Assembly (NCBI GenBank): GCA_023525975.1
Contig: CM042035.1
Location: forward strand, 29,231,001 to 29,295,000
Direction of reading: 5' to 3'
From: Smallanthus sonchifolius
Taxonomy: Eukaryota; Streptophyta; Magnoliopsida; Asterales; Asteraceae
Length of the DNA stretch: 64,000 nucleotides
A program made the translations under genes and the position numbers. Positions 21,756 through 34,423 of the stretch are shown one piece after another. Under the pieces are notes generated by a model. It had not been told where the DNA came from, did no database searches, and was given only the letters and a program-made list of their open reading frames with translations. Position 1 is the stretch's first letter, and every line of letters begins with the position of its first letter.

Positions 21756-22743
21756 CCTCACATTTAAACTTTGCTTGTCCTCAAGCAAACTTATGCATGA
21801 TCACACCCATAACTAAAAACTTTACAAAGGTAATGGAATTTCAAACTAGTGTTGATACTCCGTGATAACTCTTGAGCTGCTTATTCTATTTTTGTTTTTT
21901 TTATTGTTTTAAGATGATGGAATCCATGACAAGCCTACTAGAACGTTGATTATGCAAAAACTCCTCACTACTCACAATGTTCACTCAACTCTAGGGTTAT
22001 ATATGATAATGTAAGCTAAGTGGGACACTCGAGTTCGAATCGAATTATGCAATGGTCAAAATCTTGTATGCAAATCTAGTCTCCACCAACTAACTAAGTA
22101 GTATGCATGAATCAAGAGGATTTTTAAGGGTTGTAAAGTGGCTAAAGTAAAACTAAACATGAAAATGAAAATCTTTTTAGATTTTTAGGGGTTTTAAAGG
22201 GGGGTTTGAAGGGCTGCAGCTATTGCGAAACACTCAGCTGCGGCCTCATAGCTTAAAATGGAAAGTACTAAAAGGTCCCTCTACAGTACTCAGATCATAA
22301 GGGTATAACTAATCCGAGGGTTCGTTTATGGTCAAATTGCCAAGACCAAGATCTCTCATCAGGTTCAACTCGTCCCTTATTGCGTAATACACATCAGTGC
22401 CTTTCCGTACGGTTCCTACGGCTAGTCGCCTAACAGCACCTACTTCCATCAGGTATGTATATTCACTTTGGGCTCGAGTTTGATTTTTGCTACACTTTCC
22501 ATCATGGCTTCAGTTGCCACACTTTCTACATTTTCCGTATCTTTTGGCTCTTCTTTTGGCGGCACTTTTTTACATGCCGCATAATGGTGGAAATTGTTCT
22601 TTCTTGCGCCACTGTTTTCTTACATCACTCGTTGCTTGAAAAATCATTTTCGGAGTTCGGTTGGTAATTCATGCTTTGCGAAATGAAGGCAAGAAAGCAA
22701 ATTTAAATCGAAGGAATGCATGTCCTGTTCTTTAAGATCTCCC
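21756..22743 (-). mobile_element. Athila-like interior, 3' part, with an unrecognised coding remnant
   Basis: On the minus strand, roughly 22500 to 22309 gives about 50 stop-free codons ending in TAG (22309-22311). The stretch includes AVRRLAVGTVRKGTDVYYA. I do not recognise it. By position it could be the end of the third (env-position) ORF of Athila. The rest is non-coding and ends in the PPT. The 5-bp duplication CTCCC (22739-22743) marks the insertion site of the copia-type element. Confidence 0.4.
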
Positions 22744-23443
22744 TGTAGAACCAAAGACTGATGGCTTCTAAATTATTCTAAGTACAAATGCTGCTGATAG
22801 GCTTATCAGCAGCATTCAACACATGTTGCTGCTGATAGGCTTATCAGCAGCATTCAACACATGTTGCTGCTGATAGGCCTACAAGCAGCATTCAGCACTT
22901 GTTGCTACTGATAGGCTTATCAGCAACATCATTCTCATTCTTGTTGCTGATAGCTATGTTCCTTGAAGACAAATCGTTGCAGCTGACTATCCATGCCAAG
23001 CGTCACTGACAACTTTCTGCAAAAGCAACTGACACACTCAAAGCAGAAGGAACCTCAATGGTGCAACCAATGACGGACGACAATGCTCTTCTCCAGACAT
23101 GCAAGCAATGATGCATAAAGAAGACGCTTCAATAAAGTCAGCTAATTTAGCTTTAACGTGTAAAATTAGCTTTTGTATAAAAGATCAACGGTCTGTGTTC
23201 GATCTGATCCTTAGAATCAAGGGTCTGTCTTGATTCTAAGTTAGTATAAATACTGTGTAAACACTTCATTGTAAGTGTGCTTCTTCACAGAGTTTTCATT
23301 TGTAATCGTTTATTCACTAAGCTTAATACAACAGTGATCTTACTAGTATTCTTTCTGTCTGTTCGATTACATTTGTGTAGTTGTTATTGTTTCCGCCAAT
23401 TTCAACTAAGAATACAACCATCTTGTAATTTCACGATCCTACA
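22744..23443 (+). mobile_element. 5' LTR of copia-type element
   Basis: 700 bp, TGTAGAACC...ATCCTACA. It contains a palindromic array (22788-22950) and the likely TATA box TATAAATA at 23245-23252. Transcription would start shortly after. Sister LTR at 34704-35391. Confidence 0.9.
22788..22950 (+). repeat. Inverted-repeat array, core AGCAGCAT...TGTTGCTGCT
   Basis: Four tandem units alternate TGCTGCTGATAGGCTTATCA and AGCAGCATTCAACACATG, so each unit folds back on its neighbours. The sister LTR lacks 12 bp inside the first unit. Related repeats appear inside the element at 26400-26645. Confidence 0.85.
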
Positions 23444-23445
23444 AG

Positions 23446-23457
23446 TGGTATCAGAGC
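23446..23457 (+). other. Primer binding site (initiator tRNA-Met type)
   Basis: TGGTATCAGAGC, 2 bp after the 5' LTR end at 23443, on the plus strand. Confidence 0.93.
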
Positions 23458-23555
23458 TTTGGCTCAGATTAAACAAACTAACACTTGTTTAATCACTTCT
23501 GGTTCTATTCTAAACACTTTTGTTTTATCAAGTCACCCAAAACCACGAAACAAAA

Positions 23556-26347
23556 TTGGCACAAAGCAATGGTTTTGAAGACATCGGAAGCATCAACCGA
23601 CCACCAAGATTGGTGTCTGGAGAAGACTACGACATGTGGAAAAATCGCATGGAAAGTTTTTTCTGCTATCAGGAGTACGGAATGTGGAAATCCATCTGGG
23701 ATGGACCCTACATTCCCATGGTGGCATCTGCTGACTCTGGAGGACCATCAGTTCCAAAGGATCCCTCCAAGTACTCGGATGAAGATATAAAAAAGATGGA
23801 GGTGGACTTCAAGGCACTAGGAGCTATCCAAATGTTCTTCCAAATGAAGTTTTTCATAACTTCAGAAGTCACAAAACCGCCAAAGAGCTCTGGGAGGCTC
23901 TTGAGAAGATGTTTGCTGGCTCAGAAGAAGTCAAAGAAAACAGAAGGGACATCCTGAAGCAGCAGTACGAAAACTTCGTATGGAAGGAAGGTGAGTCCCT
24001 AACTGTTTTATATAATAGATTTACTTATCTTGTAGGTGAGCTGCAATACTCAAAGGTGAAACTGGAGAATGAGGATATTCTCAAAATGTTCATCAGGTCT
24101 TTACCTAGCTGCTGGACACTCTACACGATGTCCATTAGAAGAACTGAGAATCTGAAGACTCTCCAAATGACTGAGCTCTTCGGTATGCTGAAGACTTATG
24201 AGCTAGAGATGATTCAGACAAAAGAACGAAGCTCAAACTACCAAACAGCTTCCACATCCACCACCACCTCTTCTGCTTTTCACTCTGAGCACTCAGGCCC
24301 CAGTACCATCAACTACTATCCTCCCATAGTCACACATCCTCAAACTCCCACCTCTAAAACAAACATATCACCATTTCTTCTTGAAGCTCTTTCTCAAGCC
24401 TCAACCACTGCTGCTTTTGTTTCTGAAAACTCAAGCAACATGTACTTTATCAAGGAGGATCTTGAGTGTTTCCATCCAGATGATCTAGAAGAAATGGATA
24501 TACAGCACTCGTATGCCATGCTCTCCATAAGAGCAAAAAGGTTCTACTCTAGAACTGGAAGACCCATTCCAAGCAACAGCTCAAACACCAGAGTTGGTTT
24601 GGATAAAAGCAAATTGAAATGTTACAACTGTAACCATCTGGGTCATTTTGCTAGAGAATGCAAGGCACCTAGGACAAACCCAACAACTCACCAAGTCCAA
24701 CCAAGACATCAACAGCAACAAGCTACTCCTTCAGCTCAAACTGTAGCTTGTGCAGCTGTTGGAACATCTGACTTTGACTGGAGCTTCCAGTATGAAGATC
24801 TGCCTACTAACAACCAAGCTCTTATGGCAGACACAACTGAGATACCGCCTCAGGTATATGAACATCTATGTTCCCAAGCCTGTATTGATAAGGTCTTAGG
24901 CTACAGAAAGCATAATCAAAACCTAATAGATCAAAATGAAGAGTTTCATCAAATGAAATCTGAATTCAAAAAGGTCGAAGACAGTTACAAAGAAAAAATT
25001 AACTGCCTAAAGAAAGAGATTTCATCATTAAAACATGAACAAACCAATCTTGAAACTCAGATTGATGATCTACTAGCCAGATTAAAAGCTACCAGAGCAG
25101 AATTGGCAGAACAAAAGGTTCATGTCGACAAATATGAATTTGCATCCAAAAAGCTGCAAAGACTTTTGGATGCTCAAATTCATGATAAGGTAAAAACTGG
25201 TGTGGGGTATCATGCTGAACAATATCAAGACGTTGCACCTCCTGCTGAATACGTGACCATTCATGAACCAAGCTTCAATCTGGCAAATCTTGATATGGCC
25301 AACAGAAATCTTGATCCTTCTAAGGATGAACCATTGGTATAAGAATGCACTACCTCATCAGAGTCTGATTCAACTTACTCAGACTCCACTAAAACAAGTG
25401 AAGCTTCATCTCCTCCTGCCCCTCAAGTCACTCTGACTAAAGATGAAGTCCATTCAGCACAAGTACCAGCCATTTCAGTACCAGTTCCTACACCATTCAA
25501 ACAAATCAAAATTAGCTATCCTCCAGAAGGTAGGAAGCTAAATACTGAAAAGGGCCAGTCCTCATCTTCAGTCCAGCCAAGGAAGGTGTTTGACATATGT
25601 CATGCGCCTGGAGAAAGGGTTCCATATGTTCAAAAAACATTGGAAGAGGCTACTTTTGAGCACAACAAAGCTCACCCTTGGAATTTCAAAGACTTTTTCA
25701 AAAGAAAGGATTATGTGCATCTTTCAAGGGATAAACTGGCAAAATCATGTTTTGTCTATGGGAAATATAACCACACTGCCAGCACCTGCTTCTACTACCT
25801 TCAGCAGCAAAGAAATCTCAAGCAACATGCCTTTGAGAAGACAAAGAAGAACAAACAGGTCAGAAGTTTTGAAGCTAAGACAACTCAATTCAGAAAATCT
25901 CTTTCTCCACCAAGGGAACATTTGTTAAAACCTCAACAATCTTGTATCATCTGTGGAAAATCAGACCACCTTGCTGCAAATTGTAAGTCTAATCCTTTCA
26001 ATCAGATTCTTCTTCCAACCCCAGTTATACAAAAGCCTATCAATAAGGTGAAGAAGGATAAGCATACAGCTGTTTCTAAGCCATCAGCAGCCAAAATAAC
26101 TGCTGCTGATCGAGTACAGCCTAAGCAACCAAAAGGAAAGCCTTCAGCTTCAACAAAGTCTGCAGTTGCTCAAGTAAAACCATCAGTAGCAACAAAATCT
26201 GCTGCTGATAAGCCAAAATCCTCAGATACAACGTCTGCTGTTGAAAAGACAAAGAGAGCCGGAAAACCACCAACTCAACAATGGAAGGTAAAGAAACCAC
26301 CAAGCATCATCATCGGTTCAGTTGAGTGCGTCTATACTTTGTTGTAA
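23556..26347 (+). pseudogene. Copia-type gag, very long, three zinc-knuckle positions
   Basis: Structural protein expected to form the virus-like particle. The N-terminus (LAQSNGFEDIGSINRPPRL) is typical of copia gag, but the start ATG is TTG at 23556-23558. The UBN2-type region continues across a frameshift near 23860-23900, then one frame runs from about 23870 to 26347 with a single in-frame TAA (25340-25342). The first CCHC knuckle is intact (CYNCNHLGHFAREC, about 24620-24661). The second is damaged, with Tyr for the second Cys (CFVYGKYNHTASTC, about 25747). The third is intact (CIICGKSDHLAANC, about 25943). A long coiled coil lies at about 24900-25200, and a Lys/Ala/Ser-rich tail ends the ORF. 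At about 930 codons it is longer than ordinary copia gag. The usual protease-integrase-RT does not follow. Confidence 0.85.
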
Positions 26348-26399
26348 ATATGTCTGTCTTATGTTGTAAATAAAAGTCATAAGTAAGTTGCATCCTTTT

Positions 26400-26645
26400 T
26401 GGCTGTTGAGAGGCCTGATCCTCTGCAGCAAAGGATTTGCCACTGACTGCCTTAAGTTATCAGCAGGAACAAAGTTCCTGCGGATAGCTTTAAGGCCATC
26501 AGCAGCAACATCCCTGCTGCAGATCATTGCTTCTATCAGCAGCATTTACGTTTGCTGCTGACAGACTTAACCTTCCGCAGCAACCAAAGTTGCAGCGGAC
26601 AGGCTTATTCATCCACAGCAACCAATTTTGCTGCTGATGGGTAAA
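26400..26645 (+). repeat. Internal palindromic array resembling the LTR array
   Basis: Repeated GCAGCAAC, TTGCTGCTGA and AGCAGCAACA segments, sequence-related to the array at 22788-22950, between the gag stop and the second ORF. Followed by CTGTAAAAG and other AT-rich sequence. Sequence 26646-26965 is non-coding leader to the ATG at 26966. Confidence 0.7.
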
Positions 26646-26965
26646 CTTAAGTTCAAATTAACTTTTACCCGCTGTAAAAGAAATTAACGTCAGTCTTTAC
26701 CATGACTGTCTCGGTGTATTACATCTGTAACAATGAAAAGTAAATAAGGTTGTACTGTACAAGTCATTTTGCTTTTTCTCTCATCTGCCGCTATAAGAAC
26801 AAATCAAATTTTCTTTACCACCTCTTCACATTCAATTCAACCCTAACCAACTATCACTTTCACCCTAAGTCCCCACCACATTCAAAGCTCTCCATATTCT
26901 CCATACTCTCAAGTCTACACCATACTCAAACCATATTCAAATCATCCCTCCAGAATCAAACGGCT

Positions 26966-29900
26966 ATGGCAGATATCGACAACCCAGATGACAAGTTTTC
27001 CACATACCATAACCTAACAGCATACCTTACTAAAGGAAACAAATCCGATGGTTTTGACGATATGATCGATTTCTTATGTCGATCAAAGATCTACTTTTCC
27101 CTCACTACCAACCCTACCATCTATATCCCTCATATGGAGGATTTCTGGAGAACCGCCGTCTACTCAACCGAACAGGGGATTCCCCAAATCAAAGCCAAAG
27201 TAGACGGCAAGAATATCACCATCTTGGAAGCTACACTCAGAAAACATCTTAAGCTTCAAGCTGAGGGAGCAGCCATCTCATACTCGAAGGACGAATACAT
27301 GAGGACCTTTGTCTCCATTGGATACACTGGAAATCAAACCGAGTATACGATAGAGAAGGCGCTAATGGGCCCTACATGGAAGTATCTCTGCCACACTCTT
27401 CTCCAATGCATATCTCAGAAGAGGAGTGGTTGGCATCAGGTGAGCTCTGAACTGGCCTCCGCCTTCCATGGTATGGTCACTAACCAAGGCTTCAACTTTG
27501 CACATCTCATTTTTTAGGGTTTGCGATATAACCTTCAAGAGGGTGCAAAGCAGCAATTTTTCATGTACCCAAGATTCTTGCAGGAAGTTTTCAATCAAGA
27601 ACTAAAAGAACTTTCAAAACCTACAAGAATCTACATCATGTTGGGTCATAAAAATAACATTTTTCAAAGCATGAGGACTATTTCCAAAAAGTTCTCAGGG
27701 GTCAACGTTCCATTGTTATCTACAATGCTGAACGTACAAAGTACCCCGGGTGACAGTTCAGCAATCCCAGCTGATACTGATCCCACACCCTCCACCTCAA
27801 ATCCTGAACAACAGTCTGCATCCACCATTCGAACCCCTGTGCATACTACTGAGGATGTACAGGCACAAAAATTACTTACACCTCTTTTGGATGTTATTGT
27901 TCAACCGGAACACAGGGCCCCGGTTGCAACAACATATACTAGAAAAAAGGGGCAAGAGAACTCCTTCTTCTCGTGCCTCCAAGGCCCAAACCCAACCTAA
28001 CAGCCCTCACTCAGAATCACAACATTCTGGTGAGAATATCATAAGGGAAAGCCACATCATTTGGGAGACTCCTTCGGATGCCTCTCTATTAGGATCAGGA
28101 TCACTTCCCGGATCCGTAGAACAGCCCCTGAGCCCTTCCTTTCTCTTCTGAACTTAAGTGTTGAGGAACCGGATCAAGATGATGTACCTTCTCCAACTAC
28201 CACTATCTCGGAGGTACTGATTGATCTTGCTTCCAACACACCCAACCCAAATTCATCTACCCTGAAGGTCCACTCTAGGAGTTATGAAAGAGTGGATGTG
28301 GAAGAGGCTGTCACTACTGCTGGTCCATCAAATGACCAGGAGGACAGTTACAACATTGTTAAGACCTCAACCACGGCAACTCACTGTGAGGATGTTTCCT
28401 TGGAAACTCCCTTCACTGAGAGGAATCCCAGGTGCCAAGAAACCATGGGTGATGGGGATGAAGAGGCAAGGCCTAAGGCCCCATCTGGGTCCAAGGATTC
28501 CACAACTGTGGATGAGGACAGACTGAAACTTCATAACTTGGAATTGACGGTCAGGGTGGCTATGCTAGAGGTTGAAGTGTCCAAACTAAGACACCAAGTC
28601 TCTATGCATGAAGCCCATCAATGCCCAACTTCTACCACTCCATCTCTTGTATCAGTAGGCACCCAAACTGATGCTTACTTGTCTACTGATGCAACCAAAA
28701 AGGGGGAGATGGTCTCAATGGAGGAAGACACAAACAGTCTTGACGACTGGATTCAAGAGCAGGTTGTAATTCAAAGCTCACTATTCAAGCCGGCTTTTGT
28801 ACAAATTCATGACTTGCTAGTCTCAGATAACGAAGAAGAAGTGAAATCTGAAGACTGGAAGTTGGTCGTCAGGGCTATTGATGAAATGCTGAATGATGCT
28901 GAAGACACAGAACAAACAAATACATCATTCAGCATCCTTCCTAAAGCAGCAGCCATCATAAGTCAATCCATTACCCCCCAACTGTTTCAAACTACATAGA
29001 AGCTAGAATTTGACTCCATTCTAGCTTGGGGGTATGATAGATCAGCTGAGAGATTTTGGATTGGATGGGAGTTTAGTGGAGTAGAAGAGCTAAACTGGAA
29101 CTCTCTCAATGCCCTCCAAGTCCTACAACTGTATTTAACTGACTGCATCAACACTTCATCAGATCTCTCAGCAGAACTTGCCATTGGCAGGTTCCATGAC
29201 TTGATGGAGGATAATCTACCGCACTTCGACAGACTAATACAAACAGCAAAACGAGTAGCTTAACCTGAATCTTCGGCGGCAGCCGAAAGAAGACTGACTC
29301 CTAGAAGACTTGACATTATAAGGAGCAGTCTTCTCACTAAAGAAGAAATTTGCTGCTTAAGAAGATTTCTGTACTCCTTCATTGTCAAAGACTTAGATAT
29401 GCTGGGATGGACAAGCACTAAGTCTCTTGACCACACCTTCTTACTAAGCAACTGCTCCTCTTTCACCATCACACCAGGAACATCTTGTCACTTCCTACAG
29501 ACTTTCTCTACAAGATCTTTCAACTCAGGGCAAATATCTGCAATGGCAACTCACTTGAAAGCCAGGCAATGATAGCTACTGTCAGAGCCAAACTTGAACA
29601 AGTAGGAAGAATTATTGAGGAAGTATATGTGTCAAACTCTGACACTGATACTGACTCAGCTTCCCCTCGAGTAGACATCTGTGCTGCAGCATATGAGTCA
29701 AGATCAACTATCAAAGAAATGTTGAAAGAAGTCACAAGTCCTGAATGCAAATCGGATGAAACCAATAACCTTCCCTTATCCACCTCTCAATGTGCCAATG
29801 AAGCTGAGGCTGAGATCCCAATAGCAGCACCATCATCTGCTGTTATGGTCAGTGAAGCCAAAGCAGAGGCATCCAATATAAACAAGGGAAAGGGAATTAT

Positions 29901-31009
29901 GACAGATGAAGATGAAGAGAGATTGCAAAAAGAGAAAAGAGAGAGGGAAGAGAAGAGAAGAAGAAGAGAAGAAGAGGAGATGGCTGACATTAAAAAGGCT
30001 CAAGAAAGAAAAGCAGCCATTCTCCTCAGAGAACAAACCATCCAGCTGTATGCTAGGCAGCTGGATGAACTGAAAAGAATGACCAGATTGAAGAAGATGC
30101 ATCTCTTGCTCTTCAACTGCAGGAACAATTTAACAGAGAAGAAGAAGAATTGGAGAAGAAGAAGAAATAAGAAGCTAAGTTCAGAATAACCGATTCTGAA
30201 CTAGCCAAATAAATGAGGGAGGAGTGGGTAAAGGCTCTGGTTTCTCAAGGTGAGGATGCAGACTACCTTGAGAAACTATCAAATAAAGAAGTCTACAGAG
30301 CCTTCATGGGTCAGCAAGGTCAATTGGCAAAGAAGAAACAGGCTGAAGAAGAAGAAAAAGCCAAACAAAAGTCCAAGAAGACCATTGCCTTTAATAAACG
30401 GACCCATGAAGAAAGGAAGGTCATGATTGACTTCCTTAAGGCTAGAGGAGAGAGTGGACAGAGGCTAGGTCCCATGAACTTCATGAACCTGCAAGCCCTC
30501 TACTTCAAAGTCAAGAACGATGAGGAAGAAAGATTGGGGAAGAAGGGATCCAAGAAGAGGGTACCTATTCAGGAAGAAAAAGAAACAACAGCAAAGAAAC
30601 CCAAGCCTTCTCCCTCACCTACCTCTTCCTCAGTCCAACAACCTTCCACTCTCCACCCCAAACCCTCCACTCCTCCTCCCACAAAGTCCAAACCATCCCA
30701 CCTAGCTCCCACTCATCAACAGCCTCCCTTAAAGAAATCCAAACCCACACCTAAACCAGAAGACTCAAGATACATAGTTGACTGGGTCTATAATCCACAG
30801 GATCAAAGGTTTGAGATCTTCAGGGGGAGAACTGAAAGAAGAAGATCTATCTACAGATCTGTTGATGAAGTTCTGCAATTTCCAGATTCAGATCTTAACA
30901 GAATTTTAGAGCTGGGTGAAGCTCATGAGCCTGCAAATGAGGGTGGGAAACTTCTTGTGCTAGCCATCAAACACTACCTCAACCCTAGCAAAGATGTGAT
31001 CATGGACAT
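26966..31009 (+). pseudogene. Second ORF of the copia-type element (env-position protein), 5' part
   Basis: Begins MADIDNPDDKFSTYHNLTAY. I recognise the HNL...FL, NPTIY, FW.TA and FMYPRFLQ pattern from a protein abundant in Asteraceae SIRE-like copia annotations; its function is unknown. The N-terminal 180 codons are well preserved. A TAG (27515-27517) lies in frame before YNLQEGAKQQFFMYPRF, and further in-frame stops lie near 28997 and 29260. Frameshifts lie near 27945, 28140, 29480 and 30100-30210. Middle and C-terminal parts are acidic, then strongly charged coiled coil (RLQKEKREREEKRRRREEEE), then Pro-rich (30600-30770). The ORF is interrupted at 31009 by a nested LTR element and continues at 34424. 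Confidence 0.75.
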
Positions 31010-31537
31010 TATTGGGTATAGAAATGAGACTGATCCTGTCAATCGAAATTACAGTATCGAAACTACTATTTTCAGTTGAACTTTTTTTCAATCGAAACTA
31101 CTAGTTTCGGTTGAACATTTGTTCAATCGAAACTATGTAGTTTCGATACATGTTTTTCGAACCCATTGGAAAATGGCTTGGAAAACAAGGCGCATATGCT
31201 TGGCCTCCTATATAAAGCAGATTATGTCCTAGGAGTGAGTGTGTGTCTATAGAGGGAATCACCACCCCAGGGGGAGCTCACCCTGGGGTGAGACTAATTG
31301 TTAGTGTATGATCGAGCGTTTATTTTCATTTTAATCAAAGAATCATACGTTTTATGCTTTCAATTATCTATTCTTTTCACTTTCATATATGTTTGTTCGT
31401 GTATGTGATTCCCGCACCCGTCTCTACCCATTTATGATTCGAGAGTGACACCGGATCCAGAGATTCCGCCTCTCGATCTGGACTGTTTGAAGAATTTCTC
31501 CGCATATCTGTTCTTTCAGGTCTGCTCAGGACCTACA
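31010..31537 (+). mobile_element. 5' LTR of the small non-autonomous element
   Basis: 528 bp. It starts TATTGGGTATAG where its sister has TGTTGGGTATAG, so the terminal TG is mutated. It contains three fold-back copies of a TCGAAACTACTAGTTTCG-like unit (31040-31150), a TATA box TATATAAAG (31209-31217) and a perfect hairpin of CACCCCAGGGGG type (31263-31290). Confidence 0.87.
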
Positions 31538-32649
31538 AGTGGTATCAGAGCCATGGTGGCTCTTATTGCTCTCGAATCTACTCGAAAAACAGAGAAAAAC
31601 CCGCCATTGAGACGTTAAACATGAAGAAATCGATGTGTAGCAGGTTCGTGACTGCTGTTCTACATTTCCACTTTCAAAATCTGAAGATGTAAGGCTTTTG
31701 AAGCATTTTTCAGACCTGGATTGGGGGTATCGAAGTAGCTGAAAGTTGAAGATGGTCAATCGAAACTATGTGGCGGCTGAACATTTTCTATCGAAACTAC
31801 TGGTGTTGCCCTAAATCAGAAGTAGAAGACATCGAAACTAGGCTATCGAAACTACTAGTTTCGGTTGAAGAATCTCCTATCGAAATTACTAGTTTCGATT
31901 GAAGAATCTCTCTATCGAAACTTCTTGTTTCGATAATGCCTCTATCGAAACTAGCCTTGTTTCGACTGAAGTAGAGCCTATCGAAACTACAGGCAGAACT
32001 GTCCAAGTACTTTTCAAAAAAAAAAAAAAGAGTTTTTTGGAAATTTTCTTGGATAAATTTTTTAACAGGATATTGCATAGAAGGAGGGGAGTTTTGGAAG
32101 AAAACTTGGAGACAACCTTTTTCGGGTTTTCGAAAATTTCGTTTCTTCGGCAATATACATGATGTTCTGCCTGATTCAGCCGTAATTCATTTGATTAAAG
32201 TTCAAGTTTGGGCAGCGGGTAACAAGTCAAGCATATTTGTCACAAACCGGGTCATTAGTTGTTGATTACATGGTGATTCGATCCCTTATCTTTTGCCTAG
32301 AAATAGGAGGGTCTACACTTCAGGGGGAGAATTACCATGAAAGACTTCAAATTATCAGCAGAGTTATGAAGATGCAAGACAAAGTGAGACTTTGCTTGAA
32401 ATTGACCTTTTTTTAGGGGGAGAGAAGGCAAAAGTTGATCAAGTGTTCGTGAATGTCAAGAATCTTTGTAGAAAGATGGTTATTTACTCCTTAATACTTG
32501 GGATTCAAACCTTTATCAATTGCCTACAAGATAGGAGGGTCTACACTTGAGGGGGAGAATCACAACGAAAGGCTTTGGATCATCAGTCATTCTATGAAGA
32601 CGAAAGACAGAGTCGGACAAGATTTGATAACATCAGTCTAGGGGGAGAT
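31538..32649 (+). mobile_element. Non-coding interior of the small element
   Basis: PBS first, then about 1.1 kb without a supported ORF. Repeats of ATCGAAACTA/TAGTTTCGAT types cluster at 31755-31995. A poly-A run at about 32018-32030. Ends in the PPT next to the 3' LTR. Confidence 0.7.
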
Positions 32650-32677
32650 TGTTGGGTATAGAAATGAGACTGATGCT

Positions 32678-33920
32678 TGATCGGTGTCGAAGGGACCGGT
32701 CAAAGATAAAGAATTAGAGTGTCATAATCACCTTAAACTAGTTAAGGTAAGAAGGGTGTCGAACCACGAAGAGTTTGTGGTTGCTTAACTTCAATTGACA
32801 AAGTGATTTATGAAGTTGCAATGGGTCTTTCTTACCAAACACAAGCAATGGTTTAGGTGAAACTTATCAAACTCAACAAACAAGGATTATCAAGTAACAA
32901 TTATGATCAATAGTAATCAAGTACCAACCAAACGATTTAGATTGTAACAATAATTAAAAAGGAATCACGCCCGGGTTTCAAGTTCACAAGTAATTAGGGA
33001 TTATCACACCAACATATGAGTTCAAGAAATCAAATGGTTATCTAAATCAAATTGACCAAATCTAACCAAGAACATCAACATTCATACATCATCGGCAAAT
33101 AGTGTAAAACAATATTCACGAATGAAATCGAGACAAATGTATGCAATATAGAATTAGATTAATCAATAGATTCAACACAAATCAAAGTTCATAGCAATTA
33201 TCATCTAACGGGGTCAATGGTGCAAGAATTTATCGACTCCCGTGAGTTCATAACCATACTAAACACAAAGATTCAAGTATTTCAAACCAAATGATTACAA
33301 GAATTGTTTCTCAAAACTAGCACATGATAAAACCCTAAAAACTTACAAACAATCCACCCGGGAATGATTACCGGTGGATTAGCCGCTCATGGTTGTGGAA
33401 TTCATCTTCAATCTTTCAATCTTTCGAGTATCAATCTTCAATTGGATGTTAGAATCGTGTTCCTTACCCTCCAAGAAGTCCCAAAATCGCCCAAGAAGTG
33501 ATGTCAAAAAGAGGATTTCGAATTTGGGGAAGAAACCCCCAATTAAACACCAAAATCGGCTGTTTCCCAAAAATTCGCGTCCAGAAAACGTAACCGGCGT
33601 AAGCCTACGCTGGGTTGGCGTAAGCTTACGCCGCCACACTAGAAGCTGCTGTGAAAGAAATGTTCAGGCGTAGGCCTACGCTGGGCGGCGTAAGCTTACG
33701 CTGGGTGGCGTAGGCTTACGCCAGGTCCTGAGTTTCTGCCCCGTTTTCTTCGTGTCTCTTCCGACTCTTGCATCTCTCACCTAATATCTTCCAAAATCAT
33801 ACTTTAAGCTTTCAACACCTGCACATGCATAGCTACACAAAACTTTTGTATTCCACATGTTAATTTACATAAATATAACATGTTACACCCTTTAATGCAT
33901 AAAACTTTGGTCGCTTATCA
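32678..33920 (-). mobile_element. Solo LTR, innermost level of the nest
   Basis: 1243 bp, TGATCGG...CGCTTATCA, flanked by the 5-bp duplication ATGCT (32673-32677 and 33921-33925). Text such as GGGTGTCGAACCACG and CACGCCCGGG resembles the Athila-like LTR at 20107 in the same orientation, suggesting a minus-strand Athila/Tat-type family. No coding sequence. It carries a palindromic array at 33596-33722. Confidence 0.87.
33596..33722. repeat. Palindromic array, core GGCGTAAGCTTACGCC
   Basis: Five variants of a perfect or near-perfect 16-bp palindrome (for example GGCGTAAGCTTACGCC near 33618 and AGGCGTAGGCCTACGC near 33667), in a locally GC-rich block within an AT-rich LTR. Confidence 0.85.
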
Positions 33921-34423
33921 ATGCTGTCAATAGAAACTACAGTATCGAAACTAGTAGTTTTGGTTGAACTTTTGTTCAATCGAAACTAGTAGTTTCGGTT
34001 GAACATTTGTTCAATCGAAACTACCTAGTTTCGATGCCTGTTTTTCAAGCATGTTTGGCAGGTGGCTTGGAAAACAAGGCACATGAGGCCTCCTATATAT
34101 AGTAGAATACCCATTAGGAGTGAGTGTGTCTGTAGGGGAATCACCACCCCAGGGGGAGCTCACCCTGGGGTGAGATAATTGTTAGTGTATGATCGAGCCT
34201 TTTAATTTTCATTTCAATCAAAGAATCATACGTTTTATGCTTTCAATTATCTGTTCTTTTCATTTTCATATGTTTCTGTTCGTGTATGTGATTCCCGCAC
34301 CCGTCTCTACCATTTCTAATTCGAGAGTGATACCGGATCCAGAGATTCCGCCTCTTGATCCGGACTGTTGAAGGATTTCTCCGCAGATCTGTGTTTGCGG
34401 ATCTGCTCAGGACCTACAGACAT

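Larger units (their letters stand above)
31010..34418 (+). mobile_element. Small non-autonomous LTR element nested in the second ORF
   Basis: LTRs 31010-31537 and 32650-34418 (the latter holding a solo LTR), PBS TGGTATCAGAGC at 31540-31551, PPT CTAGGGGGAGAT just before 32650, and exact 5-bp duplication GACAT (31005-31009 and 34419-34423). Without the nested solo LTR it is only about 2.16 kb. The 1.1-kb interior has no ORF of note. It has repeats of CGAAACTACTAGTTTCG type and two further AGGGGGAGAAT blocks (about 32320 and 32550). This is the architecture of a large TRIM or small LARD. It must be mobilised by a partner. Confidence 0.87.
32650..34418 (+). mobile_element. 3' LTR of the small element, split by a solo LTR
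   Basis: Starts TGTTGGGTATAG after the PPT, and is interrupted between 32677 and 33921. Without the insert it is 521 bp, close to the 528 bp of the sister LTR. It has the same array (33940-34030), TATA-like box (about 34095) and hairpin (34145-34172). Confidence 0.87.

Noticed and set aside
27362..27598. Antisense ORFs over the second ORF and gag of the copia-type element (also 25082-25271, 29260-29472, 29787-30102)
   Set aside because: Shadows of the recognised plus-strand reading frames.
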